NCBI RefSeq assembly: GCF_030406725.1
Contig: NZ_CP129107.1
Location: forward strand, 682,001-746,000
Direction of reading: 5' to 3'
Length of the DNA stretch: 64,000 bases
DNA from: Alteriqipengyuania flavescens
GTDB lineage: Bacteria; Pseudomonadota; Alphaproteobacteria; Sphingomonadales; Sphingomonadaceae
In this document: piece after piece, positions 8,592-22,783 of the stretch
Numbering within the stretch: the first letter of the stretch is position 1
Layout: each line of letters begins with the position of its first letter
Notes under the pieces: generated by a model
Told to the model about the DNA's origin: nothing
Databases searched by the model: none
What the model saw: the letters and a program-made list of their open reading frames with translations, nothing else
Position numbers and translations under genes: made by a program

Positions 8592-8619
8592 GCGGCGGCA
8601 CCTGTCCCGGTGCCGCCGC
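8592..8619 (-). terminator. Strong hairpin after the acyl-CoA synthetase gene
   Basis: Perfect 11-bp stem (GCGGCGGCACC / GGTGCCGCCGC) with a 6-base loop, 18 bp beyond the stop of the acyl-CoA synthetase at 8637. There is no U-tract after it on the minus strand, so it may protect the 3' end or act with Rho rather than terminate alone. Confidence 0.55.
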
Positions 8620-8636
8620 CATACCTTCCAGCCAGA

Positions 8637-10175
8637 TCAATCCTGCAGCCGCTTCGCTTCCTCGCGCAGTTCGGTCTTCAGCAGCTTGCCGATATGGCTG
8701 CGCGGCATCGCGTCGATGGCGTGGAGCGCGGAAAGCCGCTGGGTCTTGCCCAGCCGCGCATTGACGGCATCCAGCACCGCCTGCGCGTCCCCGCCCTGTT
8801 CCAGCACCGCGAAGCCGACCGGCGTTTCGCCCCAGCGATCGCTCTCGATGCCGACCACCGCGGCTTCGATCACCGCGTCTTCGCGCTCCAGCTCGGCCTC
8901 GAGGTCGCTGGGATAGATATTAAAGCCGCCGGAGATGATCATGTCCTTCGCGCGGCCCACCAGCTCCACGAAACCGTCAACATCGACGCGGCCGATGTCG
9001 CCCATGCGCTGCCACGTCTCGCCGGTCGCGGGATCCGTCCAGTATGCCTCGGCCGTGGCTTCCGGCCTGCCGCGATAGCCCGACATCATCGTGTGCGATC
9101 GGCCGACAAGGTTGCCGGGCGTGCCGGGCGGGACGGGATTCTCCGCTTCGTCGAGCACCTTCAGTTCGCTTCCCGGCGCCGGCCTGCCGACGGTGTGCAG
9201 CTTGTCCGGGAATTCGTGGCACGGCAGCAGGCAGACCACCCCGCCTTCCGTCATGGAATAGATCTCGATTAGCCCGCCCGGCATCCGGCGCAGGACCTGC
9301 GCCTTCAGTTCGGCGGAAAACGGCGCGCTGGTGCAATACTTGATGCGCAAGGCGGACAGGTCGGCCCGGTCGAAGCTCCGCTCTGCCAGCAGGCGGCCGT
9401 ACTGGACCGGCACCAGCATCGCGACAGTCGTGCGATCCGCCTCCGCATGGGCGAGCCAGCGCGCGGCGTCGAATTTGCCCATGATCCGCACCGTGCCGCC
9501 CGCGAGCAGCACGGGCAGGAAGCCGACCATCGTTGTGTTCGAATAAAGCGGTGTCGACGCGAGCGAGCGCACTGCGATCCCCGCGCCCAGATAGGATGCC
9601 GCGGTCGGCGCGAATTGCCGCCAGCGCATGGCGTGCGAGTGGACGATGCCCTTGGGCGTGCCCGTTGTCCCGCTGGAATAGATGATGTTGAAGGGATCGC
9701 CGGGCTCGGGCGCGAAGGGCTGCGCGGATGTGCCTTGCGGGGCCATCCAGTCGTCCAGCCCTTCGTCCAGCACGATACGCTCGCATTCGCCGCCGAAGGC
9801 CTCGCCCAGCTCTGCCAGCTTGCCCCGGTCGATGAAGATGTGCCGCGCGCCGCTGTCGGCGAGCATGGCGGCAAGCTGCGCAGACGAGGCGCTGGTGGTC
9901 AGCGGCGCGGCGACCCCGCCCGCGCGCACGGCAGCAAGGAAAGCCAGCGCATAGGCGATGGACGACGTGCCGAGGATCGCGACGGCCTGCCCCTGCTCGA
10001 GCCCGCTGTCCTGCAACCGGGCGGCGATCCGCTCGACCCGGTCGGCAAGGTCGCGCCACGACAGATCCCCGCCATCGTCGCGCAGGGCGATATTCTCTCC
10101 CTTTGCGGCAGCGATCGAGGCGATTGCGGCGGGGAAGCTGCCGAAAGGCGCGGAAAGATCGACGGGTTGCGGCAT
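8637..10175 (-). CDS. Acyl-CoA synthetase / AMP-dependent ligase
   Basis: Class I adenylate-forming enzyme that activates a carboxylic acid with ATP and transfers it to CoA. 512 residues from ATG 10175 (MPQPVDLSAP); an alternative ATG at 10193 adds six residues. The AMP-binding P-loop YSSGTTGTPKG lies at about residues 166-176, YSMTEGG is the A5-type motif, GDIGRVDVDGFVELVGRAKD holds the hinge, and the catalytic lysine of motif A10 is in SHIGKLLK near the C-terminus. Substrate is not predictable; a medium- or long-chain fatty acid or an aromatic acid is likely. It is the third gene of a minus-strand run after sdaA and a ZIP transporter, 33 bp beyond the transporter stop, and it ends at a strong hairpin. 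Confidence 0.88.
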   Translation of the reverse strand: MPQPVDLSAPFGSFPAAIASIAAAKGENIALRDDGGDLSWRDLADRVERIAARLQDSGLEQGQAVAILGTSSIAYALAFLAAVRAGGVAAPLTTSASSAQLAAMLADSGARHIFIDRGKLAELGEAFGGECERIVLDEGLDDWMAPQGTSAQPFAPEPGDPFNIIYSSGTTGTPKGIVHSHAMRWRQFAPTAASYLGAGIAVRSLASTPLYSNTTMVGFLPVLLAGGTVRIMGKFDAARWLAHAEADRTTVAMLVPVQYGRLLAERSFDRADLSALRIKYCTSAPFSAELKAQVLRRMPGGLIEIYSMTEGGVVCLLPCHEFPDKLHTVGRPAPGSELKVLDEAENPVPPGTPGNLVGRSHTMMSGYRGRPEATAEAYWTDPATGETWQRMGDIGRVDVDGFVELVGRAKDMIISGGFNIYPSDLEAELEREDAVIEAAVVGIESDRWGETPVGFAVLEQGGDAQAVLDAVNARLGKTQRLSALHAIDAMPRSHIGKLLKTELREEAKRLQD

Positions 10176-10207
10176 GCCCGCCAGACTACCCATCGCCCGC
10201 CGCGTGT

Positions 10208-14967
<4,760 letters not shown>

Positions 14968-14978
14968 GCGACATACAC

Positions 14979-15008
14979 AAACGGCGCGGCGTCGCTGCCG
15001 CGCCGTTT
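14979..15008. terminator. Bidirectional terminator between gyrB and the convergent gene
   Basis: Perfect 12-bp inverted repeat AAACGGCGCGGC / GCCGCGCCGTTT with a 6-base loop (GTCGCT), 11 bp after the gyrB stop and 17 bp beyond the stop of the opposing gene. The A-rich and T-rich ends of the stem give it terminator character in both directions. Confidence 0.75.
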
Positions 15009-15025
15009 GCAATTGACGCTGCTGT

Positions 15026-15691
15026 TCAGCCCAGAAGCGACTTGGTCGTGTGGGGGCGCTCGCTGGCAGGCGCCGCCTCCACGCGGTCGTCCACTCCGTC
15101 GCCGTCACGGTCGATCCGGCGGGTCTCGACGCGGTCATCGATACCGTCCCCGTCTCGATCGACCTTTCCGCCGCTCACCATCTCGGCGAACAGCTTCTCG
15201 TAGTGGTTGAGCGCCTGGCGCAAATCCTCGGTCGAGGCATCGTGCTGGCGATCGGCAATCTCGTGGCCGGCGCGGTAATGGCGCGCCACATCGCCGTAAT
15301 CGACGGTCAGGTCTTCATAGCGCCGGTCGAAATCGGCCATCGGGAAACCGCGGGTCTGCATGACGTTGGTCAGCAGGCGGTCGGCGCGCAGCACCGCTTC
15401 GTTGGGGGCATCCACGAAAAGCGCCTTCGTTTCGGTCCACTCGCCGGTGAAACGCTCGCGCTCGGAAGCATCAAGCGGGCGGATGTCGAACTGGTGGACC
15501 CGCTTTTCCCGTTCGATCAGGTCGCGTTCGGCCTTGTCCGTGCTTCCGCGATCTTCGACGGTGCGGTCGTATTCGTCGCCATACTGGTCGCGCAGGGCGT
15601 CGGTGCGCTTCTTGCGCATCGCCATCCACAGGATCAGCAGCAGAACGACAACCGCCACGGCGGCGATCACGAGGATTGTAGTATTGTCCAT
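15026..15691 (-). CDS. Membrane-anchored protein with calcium-binding DxDxDG repeats
   Basis: 221 residues. An N-terminal transmembrane helix (TTILVIAAVAVVVLLLILWMA) is followed by a basic stop-transfer RKKR and a long, highly charged, helical domain. Residues about 65-150 (RERFTGEWTETKALFVDAPNEAVLRADRLLTNVM and RGFPMADF) resemble a conserved secreted-protein domain seen in many bacteria, which I cannot name with confidence. The C-terminus has two tandem thrombospondin type 3-like calcium loops, DRDGDGIDDRVE and DRDGDGVDDRVE, the first after GGKV. It probably sits in the inner membrane with the charged part in the cytoplasm or periplasm; orientation cannot be settled. It converges on gyrB and shares its terminator. 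Function unknown. Confidence 0.78.
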   Translation of the reverse strand: MDNTTILVIAAVAVVVLLLILWMAMRKKRTDALRDQYGDEYDRTVEDRGSTDKAERDLIEREKRVHQFDIRPLDASERERFTGEWTETKALFVDAPNEAVLRADRLLTNVMQTRGFPMADFDRRYEDLTVDYGDVARHYRAGHEIADRQHDASTEDLRQALNHYEKLFAEMVSGGKVDRDGDGIDDRVETRRIDRDGDGVDDRVEAAPASERPHTTKSLLG

Positions 15692-15871
15692 GGGTTCATC
15701 TCCCTGGTGAACCCTCCCGATTGCCTCCTAAACCCCTGACGGCCCGGCATGTTCCGCGCCACCAGCGTGAAGGCATCCGGTAACTACGCAAAATCCCGGA
15801 TGGTGCGGTTTGCTACGGGCCAAAGCCCCCTCGCCTAACGCTGGTTGCGTCAGGAAACGGAGAGAAGAGAC

Positions 15872-17659
15872 GTGGGCGAATTCATCGTGCGCTGGGACGG
15901 TGTGGTGTTGGCAGTGGCGCTGTGCGGCATGCTGGTGGCGTGGCTGCAGGGCAGCCTGCGCTTCGAGCGGCTGACGGCAGAGCAGCGCAAGGAGGTGGAC
16001 CGGATCGCCGCCCGCGAGCGCTCGGCCAGCCTGTCCTTGGCAGAACGCAACCGCCAGCTTGAACTGACCGAGGAGATCGCCGAAATCGGCCACTGGCGGC
16101 TGGATCTGGAAAGCAACGGACTGTTCTGGTCCGACGGAATTGCCCGCATCCACGGAATTGAGCCCGGCAAGACGCCGCCGCTGGCCGAAGCGATCGATTT
16201 CTACCACCCCGAAGACCGCGAGACAGTGGCAGCCCACGTCGAGGAAGGCCGCGCCAACGGCACGCCGTGGATTTTCCGCGCCCGCCTGATCGCCGCCGAC
16301 GGCACGCACAAATATGTCGAGGCACGCGGCCAGCCCGAACTCGATCCGCAAGGCAACCCGGTCGCCCTGTTCGGCATGTTGGCCGACCGCAGCGGCGAAT
16401 ACCGGATGCGCAGCGAAGTGGAGGCCGAGCGCGACCGCGCCAACGAGGTGAGCCGCGCCAAGGCGGCCTTCCTCTCACGCCTCAGCCACCAGTTGCGGGA
16501 ACCCGCAGCCACGGTGGTCGGCTACAGCGACATGCTGTCGCGCGAGGTGGGGGAGCCGAACCTGCTGCGCTCGCTCGAACAGGTTTCGCGCAGCGCGGGC
16601 CGGATTACCGAAATCCTCGACGACGTGCTCGACCTTGCCCAGGTGGAGGCAGGCGCGATGTCGGTCGATGTCGCGCCGACCGATCTCGGTGCGCTGCTGA
16701 AGGACATCGTGGACCGCAGCTGCCAGCGCGCCCGCGAAAAGCACCTGTCGCTGTCCCTCAGGGTCGACGAAAGCGTGCCTGCCGCCATCCTGACCGACGA
16801 ACGCCGCCTGCGCCAGATCGTCGAAAACCTCGTCGCCAACGCCATTATCTATACCGACAGCGGCTTCATCGTAGTGGCGGCCAAGGCCGTGGACGGGATG
16901 CTGAAGATCACGGTGCGCGATACGGGCATCGGGATCGACCCGGCCGCGCACAAGGTCATTTTCGAGGAATTCCGCCAGCTTCCGGTCAATGTCGCGCGGC
17001 CAGAGGGCGGCATAGGACTGGGGCTGCCGATCGGGCGCCAGCTCGCCCGGATGCTCGGCGGGCAGCTGATGGTCGATAGCACGCCGGGCAACGGCAGCAC
17101 GTTCACCCTGTCGATCCCCTGCCGGCGGAGCGAGGCGACGCCGCGGCCGCACCGGGTGGAGCCCCCGCAAGAGCCCGCCCTTCCGCCAGCCCGTTCCGCG
17201 GCCCGCCAGCCGGCGCCCTCGCCGCGTCCGGCAAGCCGGAAGCGAGCGCAGCCCGGCCGCGTCCTGCTTGCCGAGGATCACGAAATCAACCAGCTGCTGA
17301 TCGTCAAGATGGGGTACGCGCTGGGCTTGGCGGTAGATGTCGCGGAAAACGGGCAAGTGGCCATCGACATGGTGCGCGCGGCCGATGAGGCCGGCACGCC
17401 CTACGCCCTCGTCCTGATGGACTTGCAGATGCCGGTGATGACCGGTCTGGAAGCGTGCCTCGCCCTACGCGAGGCGGGTTGGGATGCCGAACGCCTGCCG
17501 ATCCTGGCGATCAGCGCCAACGCCTTTCCCGACGACGTGAAGGCCTGCGCTGATGCCGGGATGCAGGGCCACATCGCCAAGCCCGTCACGCTGGAGCGAC
17601 TGGCCGCTGCGGTCAGGCCCTATGTGCAGGTTACGCGCGCTGCCGGAAAGGCGGCCTGA
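15872..17659 (+). CDS. Hybrid sensor histidine kinase with PAS and receiver domains
   Basis: 595-residue two-component sensor. One N-terminal membrane helix (about residues 9-28) is followed by a coiled segment, a PAS domain (GHWRLDLESNGLFWSDG to ALFGMLADRSG), a HisKA dimerisation helix with the phospho-acceptor H206 in SRLSHQLREP, and an HATPase domain (VENLVANAIIYTD, DTGIGID, GGIGLGLPIGRQLA). A Pro/Arg-rich linker leads to a C-terminal receiver (VLLAEDHEINQ, phospho-acceptor Asp in LMDLQMPVMTG, switch SAN, Lys in IAKPV). The start is GTG 15872, nine bases after GGAG; the longer frame from 15845 lacks a binding site. No partner response regulator is adjacent, so the attached receiver may pass the signal to a phosphotransferase elsewhere. 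Confidence 0.9.
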   Translation: MGEFIVRWDGVVLAVALCGMLVAWLQGSLRFERLTAEQRKEVDRIAARERSASLSLAERNRQLELTEEIAEIGHWRLDLESNGLFWSDGIARIHGIEPGKTPPLAEAIDFYHPEDRETVAAHVEEGRANGTPWIFRARLIAADGTHKYVEARGQPELDPQGNPVALFGMLADRSGEYRMRSEVEAERDRANEVSRAKAAFLSRLSHQLREPAATVVGYSDMLSREVGEPNLLRSLEQVSRSAGRITEILDDVLDLAQVEAGAMSVDVAPTDLGALLKDIVDRSCQRAREKHLSLSLRVDESVPAAILTDERRLRQIVENLVANAIIYTDSGFIVVAAKAVDGMLKITVRDTGIGIDPAAHKVIFEEFRQLPVNVARPEGGIGLGLPIGRQLARMLGGQLMVDSTPGNGSTFTLSIPCRRSEATPRPHRVEPPQEPALPPARSAARQPAPSPRPASRKRAQPGRVLLAEDHEINQLLIVKMGYALGLAVDVAENGQVAIDMVRAADEAGTPYALVLMDLQMPVMTGLEACLALREAGWDAERLPILAISANAFPDDVKACADAGMQGHIAKPVTLERLAAAVRPYVQVTRAAGKAA

Positions 17660-17677
17660 CCTCGTGCGCAGGCGAAG

Positions 17678-18256
17678 TCAGCCGGCCGCGTCGATCAGCG
17701 CCTGGGCCTGCGCTTCCAGCACCTTGTAGCGATCGTAATCGGGGCGCGCATCGCGCAGGAAGCGGGCGATCTTCATCAGGTCCGCGCCGTAATCGCCGCT
17801 CGGCTCGATCGGCTCGCCGAAGCCCAGCACATGCTCCTGCGGGTTCACCCAGGCCGGCACGATCGGCACCCCGGCGGCGACCGCGATGTTGTAGAAGCCG
17901 GACCGCCATTCGCCGTTCGAAGTGCGCGTCCCTTCCGGCGCGATCACCAGCGCAAGGTCGCTGCGCCGGTTGTACTCCTCGACCACCTGCTCGACCACGT
18001 TGGCGCGGCGGCTGCGGTCGATCGGCACGCCGCCCATGTCGAACATGAAATTGCGCATGATGCCCTTGAACAGCGTGTGCTTGCCCATGAAGGCGGGCCT
18101 CACCCCTTCCGCCGCGGTGGCGCCGACGAAGAACACGAAATCCCAGTTCGACGAATGCGGGGCACCGGCGATGACATATTTGTCGAGATGCGCGGGCAGG
18201 TTGCCGACGATCCGCCAGCCCTTCGCCTTGAAAATGCGCACGATGATCCAGCGCAC
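17678..18256 (-). CDS. PlsC-type glycerol-phosphate acyltransferase family protein
   Basis: 192-residue membrane-associated acyltransferase. It contains the family's catalytic motif as HSSNWD (usual form HxxxxD, here about residues 34-39) and the substrate-binding motif PEGTRT (about 109-114). A phospholipid or other lysolipid acyl transfer is expected, with the exact acceptor unknown; small proteins of this kind are often called 1-acyl-sn-glycerol-3-phosphate acyltransferase-like. The first usable start is GTG 18256 (MRWIIVRIF). The frame stays open further upstream with plausible residues (KLASRNPSVLSRI) and a GGGGAG sequence, so translation may start earlier at a rare codon. It is separated from the downstream-oriented carboxylase gene (stop at 18353) by 96 bp and runs in the same direction. 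Confidence 0.8.
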   Translation of the reverse strand: MRWIIVRIFKAKGWRIVGNLPAHLDKYVIAGAPHSSNWDFVFFVGATAAEGVRPAFMGKHTLFKGIMRNFMFDMGGVPIDRSRRANVVEQVVEEYNRRSDLALVIAPEGTRTSNGEWRSGFYNIAVAAGVPIVPAWVNPQEHVLGFGEPIEPSGDYGADLMKIARFLRDARPDYDRYKVLEAQAQALIDAAG

Positions 18257-18352
18257 GATGCGCGACAGGACGGACGGATTGCGACTGGCCAGCTTTTGTC
18301 TCCCCGCTCGCGGCCCTAGCAGTCACGCTACGGAATGCGAGTGTTTGCGCCG

Positions 18353-19960
18353 CTACATCCGGAACACCCCGAATTGCGGCCGTTCGGGGATCGGCGCTTC
18401 GAGCGTGGCGGCAAAGGCCAGGCCGAGAACGTCGCGCGTTTGGACCGGGTCTATCACCCCGTCATCCCACAGGCGCGCGGTGGCGTAGTAGGGGTTGCCC
18501 TCGTCCTCGTACTTCTGGCGGATCGGGGCCTTGAATTCCTCGGCCTGCTCGTCGGTCCAGCTGTCGGCATCGCGGTGGACGGTGGCGAGGACCGATGCCG
18601 CCTGCTCCCCGCCCATCACCGAAATGCGGGCATTGGGCCAGGTGAACAGAAAGCGCGGGGAATAGGCGCGGCCGCACATGCCATAATTGCCCGCCCCGAA
18701 GCTGCCGCCGATGACCACTGTGACTTTCGGGACAGTGGCGGTGGCGACCGCCGTCACCAGCTTCGCGCCATGCTTGGCGATGCCTTCCGCCTCGTATTTC
18801 CCGCCGACCATGAAGCCGGAGATATTCTGCAGGAACAGCAGCGGAATGCGGCGCTGGCAGGCAAGCTCGATGAAATGCGCCCCCTTCTGCGCGCTTTCGG
18901 AGAACAGCACGCCGTTGTTGGCAAGGATCGCCACCGGCATGCCCCAGATATGCGCGAAGCCGCAGACGAGGGTTGAGCCGTATTGCGCCTTGAATTCGTG
19001 GAATTCGCTGCCGTCGACCAGCCGCGCGATGACCTCGTGCACGTCGTAGGGCGCGCGGACATCGTCGGGGATCAGGGCGTAGAGATCGTCCGCGTCGAAT
19101 TTGGGCGGACGCGGATCGCGCAGGCCCACGTCCCTGGCCGCCTCATGGTTGTCGCCAAGGTGGCTGACGATATCGCGCACGATGGTGAGCGCGTGCTCGT
19201 CGTTTTCCGCCAGATGGTCGACCACGCCCGATTTTTTGGCATGGAGATCGCCGCCGCCAAGATCCTCGGCGCTGATTTCCTCGCCCGTCGCTGCCTTCAC
19301 CAGCGGCGGCCCGGCGAGGAAGATCGTGCCCTGGTTACGTACGATCACCGTTTCGTCGGACATGGCGGGCACATAGGCCCCGCCCGCGGTGCAGCTGCCC
19401 ATGACGCAGGCGATCTGCGGGATGCCCATCGCGCTCATGTTCGCCTGGTTGAAGAAGATGCGCCCGAAGTGGTCGCGGTCCGGGAAGACCTCCGCCTGGT
19501 AGGGCAGGTTTGCCCCGCCGCTGTCGACGAGGTAGATGCAAGGCAAGCGGTTGTCCTGCGCGATCTCCTGCGCGCGCAAGTGCTTCTTGACCGTCATCGG
19601 GTAGTAGCTGCCGCCCTTCACCGTGGGGTCGTTGCAGGCGATCATCACCTGCCGCCCGCTGACCCGCCCGATGCCCGCAATCATGCTCGCGCCCGACACG
19701 TCGCCTTCGTACATGCCGTTCGCGGCCAGCTGCCCGATTTCGAGGAAGGGAGAGCCGGGATCGAGCAGCCGCTCCACCCGCTCGCGCGGCAGCAGCTTGC
19801 CGCGGCTGACATGGCGCTCGCGATGCTTCTCGCTGCCGCCCAGCGCCGCCTCGGCGACACGCTCGCGCAGCTGTGCGGCCAGCGCCTCGTTATGCGCGAA
19901 CAGTGCCTTGGCTTGCGGATCTTCGCGGTCGAGTGCGGAGGTGAGGACGGGTGCGCTCAT
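18353..19960 (-). CDS. Methylcrotonoyl-CoA carboxylase, carboxyltransferase (beta) subunit
   Basis: Carboxyltransferase subunit of the biotin enzyme that carboxylates 3-methylcrotonyl-CoA in leucine breakdown. 535 residues, the usual size. It shows the two crotonase-like halves: [42 protein letters not shown] and [23 protein letters not shown] in the first, and [25 protein letters not shown] with [16 protein letters not shown] in the second; the YYPMTVKKH and NLP patterns are typical of MCC rather than propionyl-CoA carboxylase. Its ATG overlaps the isovaleryl-CoA dehydrogenase stop in ATGA, so the two are coupled. The biotin-carrying alpha subunit and the next pathway enzymes are not in this window. 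Confidence 0.93.
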   Translation of the reverse strand: MSAPVLTSALDREDPQAKALFAHNEALAAQLRERVAEAALGGSEKHRERHVSRGKLLPRERVERLLDPGSPFLEIGQLAANGMYEGDVSGASMIAGIGRVSGRQVMIACNDPTVKGGSYYPMTVKKHLRAQEIAQDNRLPCIYLVDSGGANLPYQAEVFPDRDHFGRIFFNQANMSAMGIPQIACVMGSCTAGGAYVPAMSDETVIVRNQGTIFLAGPPLVKAATGEEISAEDLGGGDLHAKKSGVVDHLAENDEHALTIVRDIVSHLGDNHEAARDVGLRDPRPPKFDADDLYALIPDDVRAPYDVHEVIARLVDGSEFHEFKAQYGSTLVCGFAHIWGMPVAILANNGVLFSESAQKGAHFIELACQRRIPLLFLQNISGFMVGGKYEAEGIAKHGAKLVTAVATATVPKVTVVIGGSFGAGNYGMCGRAYSPRFLFTWPNARISVMGGEQAASVLATVHRDADSWTDEQAEEFKAPIRQKYEDEGNPYYATARLWDDGVIDPVQTRDVLGLAFAATLEAPIPERPQFGVFRM

Positions 19961-21126
19961 CCCGCCGCCCCGATCAGTTCGCGCCCGATCAGCATGCGGC
20001 GGATCTCGTTCGTGCCTGCGCCGATATCCAGCAGCTTGGCGTCGCGCATGTAGCGTTCCACCGGCCAGTCGAGCGTGTAGCCTGCACCGCCTAGCGCCTG
20101 AACACTTTCGGCGGCCACGCGGAAGGCGTTTTCCGATGCCAGCAGGATCGCGCCGGCCGCGTCGAAGCGGGTAGTCTTGTTCGCATCGCAGCTTTTGGCG
20201 ACGGCATAGGTGTAGGCGCGGGCCGATTGCAGGGCGACATACATGTCGGCCACTTTGGCCTGCATCAACTGGAAACTGCCGAGCGGCTTGCCGAACTGCG
20301 TGCGTTCGCGAAGGTAGGGGATGACCGTGTCGAGGCAGGCCTGCATCACGCCCAGTTGCAGGCCGGCAAGCACCACGCGTTCGTAATCCAGCCCGCTCAT
20401 CAGCACGCCGACGCCGCCGTTTTCGGGGCCCATCACATTCTCGTCCGGCACGAAGCAATCGTCGAACACCAGCTCTGCCGTAGGGCTGCCGCGCATGCCG
20501 ACCTTTTCGATCTTTTGGCCGATCGAGAAGCCTTCGAAGTCCTTTTCGATCAGGAACGTCGTGATCCCGCGGCTGCCCGCCTCTGGCGCGGTCTTGGCAT
20601 AGACCACCAGCGTGTCCGCATAGGGCGCGTTGGTGATCCAGAACTTGGTGCCGTTGAGGACATAGCCGCCTTCGACCTTGTCCGCCTTCGCCTTCATCGA
20701 GACGACGTCGCTGCCTGCGCTCGCCTCGCTCATGGCGAGCGAGCCGACGTGTTCGCCGCTGATGAGTTTCGGCAGATAATTCGCCTTCTGCGCCTCGTTG
20801 CCCCAGCGCGCGATCTGGTTGACGCAGAGGTTGGAATGCGCGCCGTAGGAAAGGCCGACGCTGGCGCTCGCCCGGCTGACTTCTTCCACCGCGACGACGT
20901 GTTCGAGGTAGCCGAGGCCGAGGCCGCCGTCTTCCTCGCTCACGGTGATGCCGTGCAGGCCCAGCTCGCCCATCGCCGGCCACAGTTCCGCCTTGGGAAA
21001 CCAGTCCTCGCGGTCGATCTTCTTGGCCAGCGGGGCGATCTGTTCGTCGGCGAAACGGGCGGTCGTTTCGCGAATCATCTCGGCCGCTTCGCCGAGCTGG
21101 AAGTCGAAATCGGGGGTTGCGCGCAT
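19957..21126 (-). CDS. ivd: Isovaleryl-CoA dehydrogenase
   Basis: FAD-dependent acyl-CoA dehydrogenase that oxidises isovaleryl-CoA to 3-methylcrotonyl-CoA in leucine degradation, passing electrons to ETF. 389 residues. The catalytic base is a glutamate at about residue 249 in [12 protein letters not shown], the position that distinguishes isovaleryl-CoA dehydrogenase from most other acyl-CoA dehydrogenases (which use a Glu much closer to the C-terminus). Also visible are [10 protein letters not shown] and [19 protein letters not shown] for FAD and substrate binding, and [16 protein letters not shown] at the end. ATG 21126 is the first codon in a spacer shared with the divergent HWE kinase. 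The 4-bp overlap with the carboxylase gene marks a two-gene operon. Confidence 0.94.
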   Translation of the reverse strand: MRATPDFDFQLGEAAEMIRETTARFADEQIAPLAKKIDREDWFPKAELWPAMGELGLHGITVSEEDGGLGLGYLEHVVAVEEVSRASASVGLSYGAHSNLCVNQIARWGNEAQKANYLPKLISGEHVGSLAMSEASAGSDVVSMKAKADKVEGGYVLNGTKFWITNAPYADTLVVYAKTAPEAGSRGITTFLIEKDFEGFSIGQKIEKVGMRGSPTAELVFDDCFVPDENVMGPENGGVGVLMSGLDYERVVLAGLQLGVMQACLDTVIPYLRERTQFGKPLGSFQLMQAKVADMYVALQSARAYTYAVAKSCDANKTTRFDAAGAILLASENAFRVAAESVQALGGAGYTLDWPVERYMRDAKLLDIGAGTNEIRRMLIGRELIGAAG

Positions 21127-21264
21127 GGCTCTTTGTCTCCTCGCCAGCGCGCATAGCAACGCGGCGGCGCAACGCAAACCACGGTAAAGCGAGACTTCTT
21201 GCGCAGACGCGCAAAGCTTTTGGAATTCGGGAAGAAATTCGCCTATACGACTGCGCCGAAGGAC

Positions 21265-22773
21265 ATGAAGAAGCCTGATTTCATCCCCTGGCCCATCGGT
21301 GCCGCACCGGACGCTGCCATGTGCGGCGAGGATAGCCGTGCCCAGGTGCTGGCCCAGTACGGGCTCGACCAGCTGCAGGACGATGGCGAGCTGGAGCGGG
21401 TCGCCCGCTTCGCCGCCAAGCTGTGCGACGCGCCGGTCGCGCTGGTCACGGTGGTGGAAAAGGAACGCCAGCGCTTCCTTGCGACCGAAGGCATCGACGA
21501 ACGCGAGACCCCGCGGCCGACCAGCTTCTGTGCGCATGCCATGCTGGGGAGCGATCCGCTCGAAATCCCCGATGCGACGGTGGATGAGCGCTTCAGCGAC
21601 AACCCGCTCGTCACCGGCCAGCCCGGCATCCGCTTCTACGCCGGCCATCCGTTGGTTTCGACGGAGGGCGCGCCCATCGGGGCGCTATGCATCATCGACA
21701 CGAAACCCCGCCCCGGCGGCCTGACGGAGTTCCAGCGCGAGGGGCTGGCGGTACTGGGCGGATCTGTCATGCGCCGCCTGCTCGCCAATCGGCTGGAGCG
21801 GCTGTCGCAGGCCGCCAGCCAGCGGCGCGAAAGACGGCTGCGGCAGATCCTCGATTCCGTCCCTGGCATCGCCTGGTCGACCGACACCGAGCTCGGCTTC
21901 GATTACGTCAACGCGCGCTTCGGCGAATATACCGGTCGGCCCGCGCCCAGCGACATGGACGAGTGCGCGGAGACGATCCATGTCGAGGATTGGCCCATCG
22001 TGCGCCGGAACTTCCTCGATGCGGTCGAACGCGGCGAACAGGTGGACGACCAGTTCCGCCTGCGCATGGCCGACGGCAGCTGGCGGTGGATGGTCTCGCG
22101 CGCAGTGCCACTGCCGTCCGGCGACGGCGGGATCCAGTGGGTCGGTACGCTGTTCGACATCGACGATGCGCACAAGCTGCACGAAGCGCGCGAGCTGCTG
22201 GCCAACGAGCTGTCGCACCGGATCAAGAACATCTTCGCCGTCGTATCCGGCCTGATCACCATGTCGGCGCGCAAGCTGCCCGAGCACGAGGATTTCGCCG
22301 CCGATATCAACGGCAAGATCCGCGCGCTGGGCAAGGCGCACGACATCGTCCGGCCCGAGGGCACGGCGGCCGGGGCCAGCTTGCAAAACCTGCTCGCGGG
22401 GATTTTCGCCCCCTATGACGAAGCCGGCCGGCCCCGCGTCGCGATCGACGGCGACGATGTGCCGGTCGGCCCGCGCGCGGCGACGCCGCTGGCGCTGGTC
22501 TTCCACGAACTGGCGACGAACAGCGCGAAATACGGTGTCCTGTCGCGCGCGGAAGGGGATGTGTCGCTTTCCATCGCCGAGCAGGACGGAGCACTGCTGC
22601 TTCGCTGGCGGGAAACCGATGTGCCTGAGCCTGAGGACGCGGAAGCCGGTTTCGGGTCGCGCCTTCTTACCATGAGCGTGGAAGGGCAATTGCGCGGCCT
22701 GATCGAACGGCGCTGGACCGATGGCGGCATGACTGTGGAACTGACGGTTCCGGTGGACGCCATCACGGGCTAG
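21265..22773 (+). CDS. HWE family sensor histidine kinase with GAF and PAS domains
   Basis: 502-residue soluble sensor kinase. Residues 25-175 form a GAF domain ([35 protein letters not shown]). Residues about 192-300 form a PAS domain with a PAC tail ([32 protein letters not shown]). The kinase core is of the HWE/HisKA_2 type: phospho-acceptor H318 in [13 protein letters not shown] and the N-box [15 protein letters not shown]. Such kinases are common in Sphingomonadales and often act in the general stress response through PhyR. No response regulator, anti-sigma or sigma gene lies beside it, so the target is unknown. It is divergent from ivd; an ABC importer starts just downstream. Confidence 0.92.
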   Translation: MKKPDFIPWPIGAAPDAAMCGEDSRAQVLAQYGLDQLQDDGELERVARFAAKLCDAPVALVTVVEKERQRFLATEGIDERETPRPTSFCAHAMLGSDPLEIPDATVDERFSDNPLVTGQPGIRFYAGHPLVSTEGAPIGALCIIDTKPRPGGLTEFQREGLAVLGGSVMRRLLANRLERLSQAASQRRERRLRQILDSVPGIAWSTDTELGFDYVNARFGEYTGRPAPSDMDECAETIHVEDWPIVRRNFLDAVERGEQVDDQFRLRMADGSWRWMVSRAVPLPSGDGGIQWVGTLFDIDDAHKLHEARELLANELSHRIKNIFAVVSGLITMSARKLPEHEDFAADINGKIRALGKAHDIVRPEGTAAGASLQNLLAGIFAPYDEAGRPRVAIDGDDVPVGPRAATPLALVFHELATNSAKYGVLSRAEGDVSLSIAEQDGALLLRWRETDVPEPEDAEAGFGSRLLTMSVEGQLRGLIERRWTDGGMTVELTVPVDAITG

Positions 22774-22783
22774 CATGGCCCCC

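Larger units (their letters stand above)
8215..8636. other. Intergenic region with promoter and terminator only
   Basis: This 422-base stretch contains no supported gene. It holds the sigma-54-like promoter of the PEP-CTERM gene at its left side and a strong hairpin near the stop of the acyl-CoA synthetase at its right side. The middle (about 8300-8480) is less G+C-rich than the flanks and has no convincing RNA gene. Confidence 0.6.
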
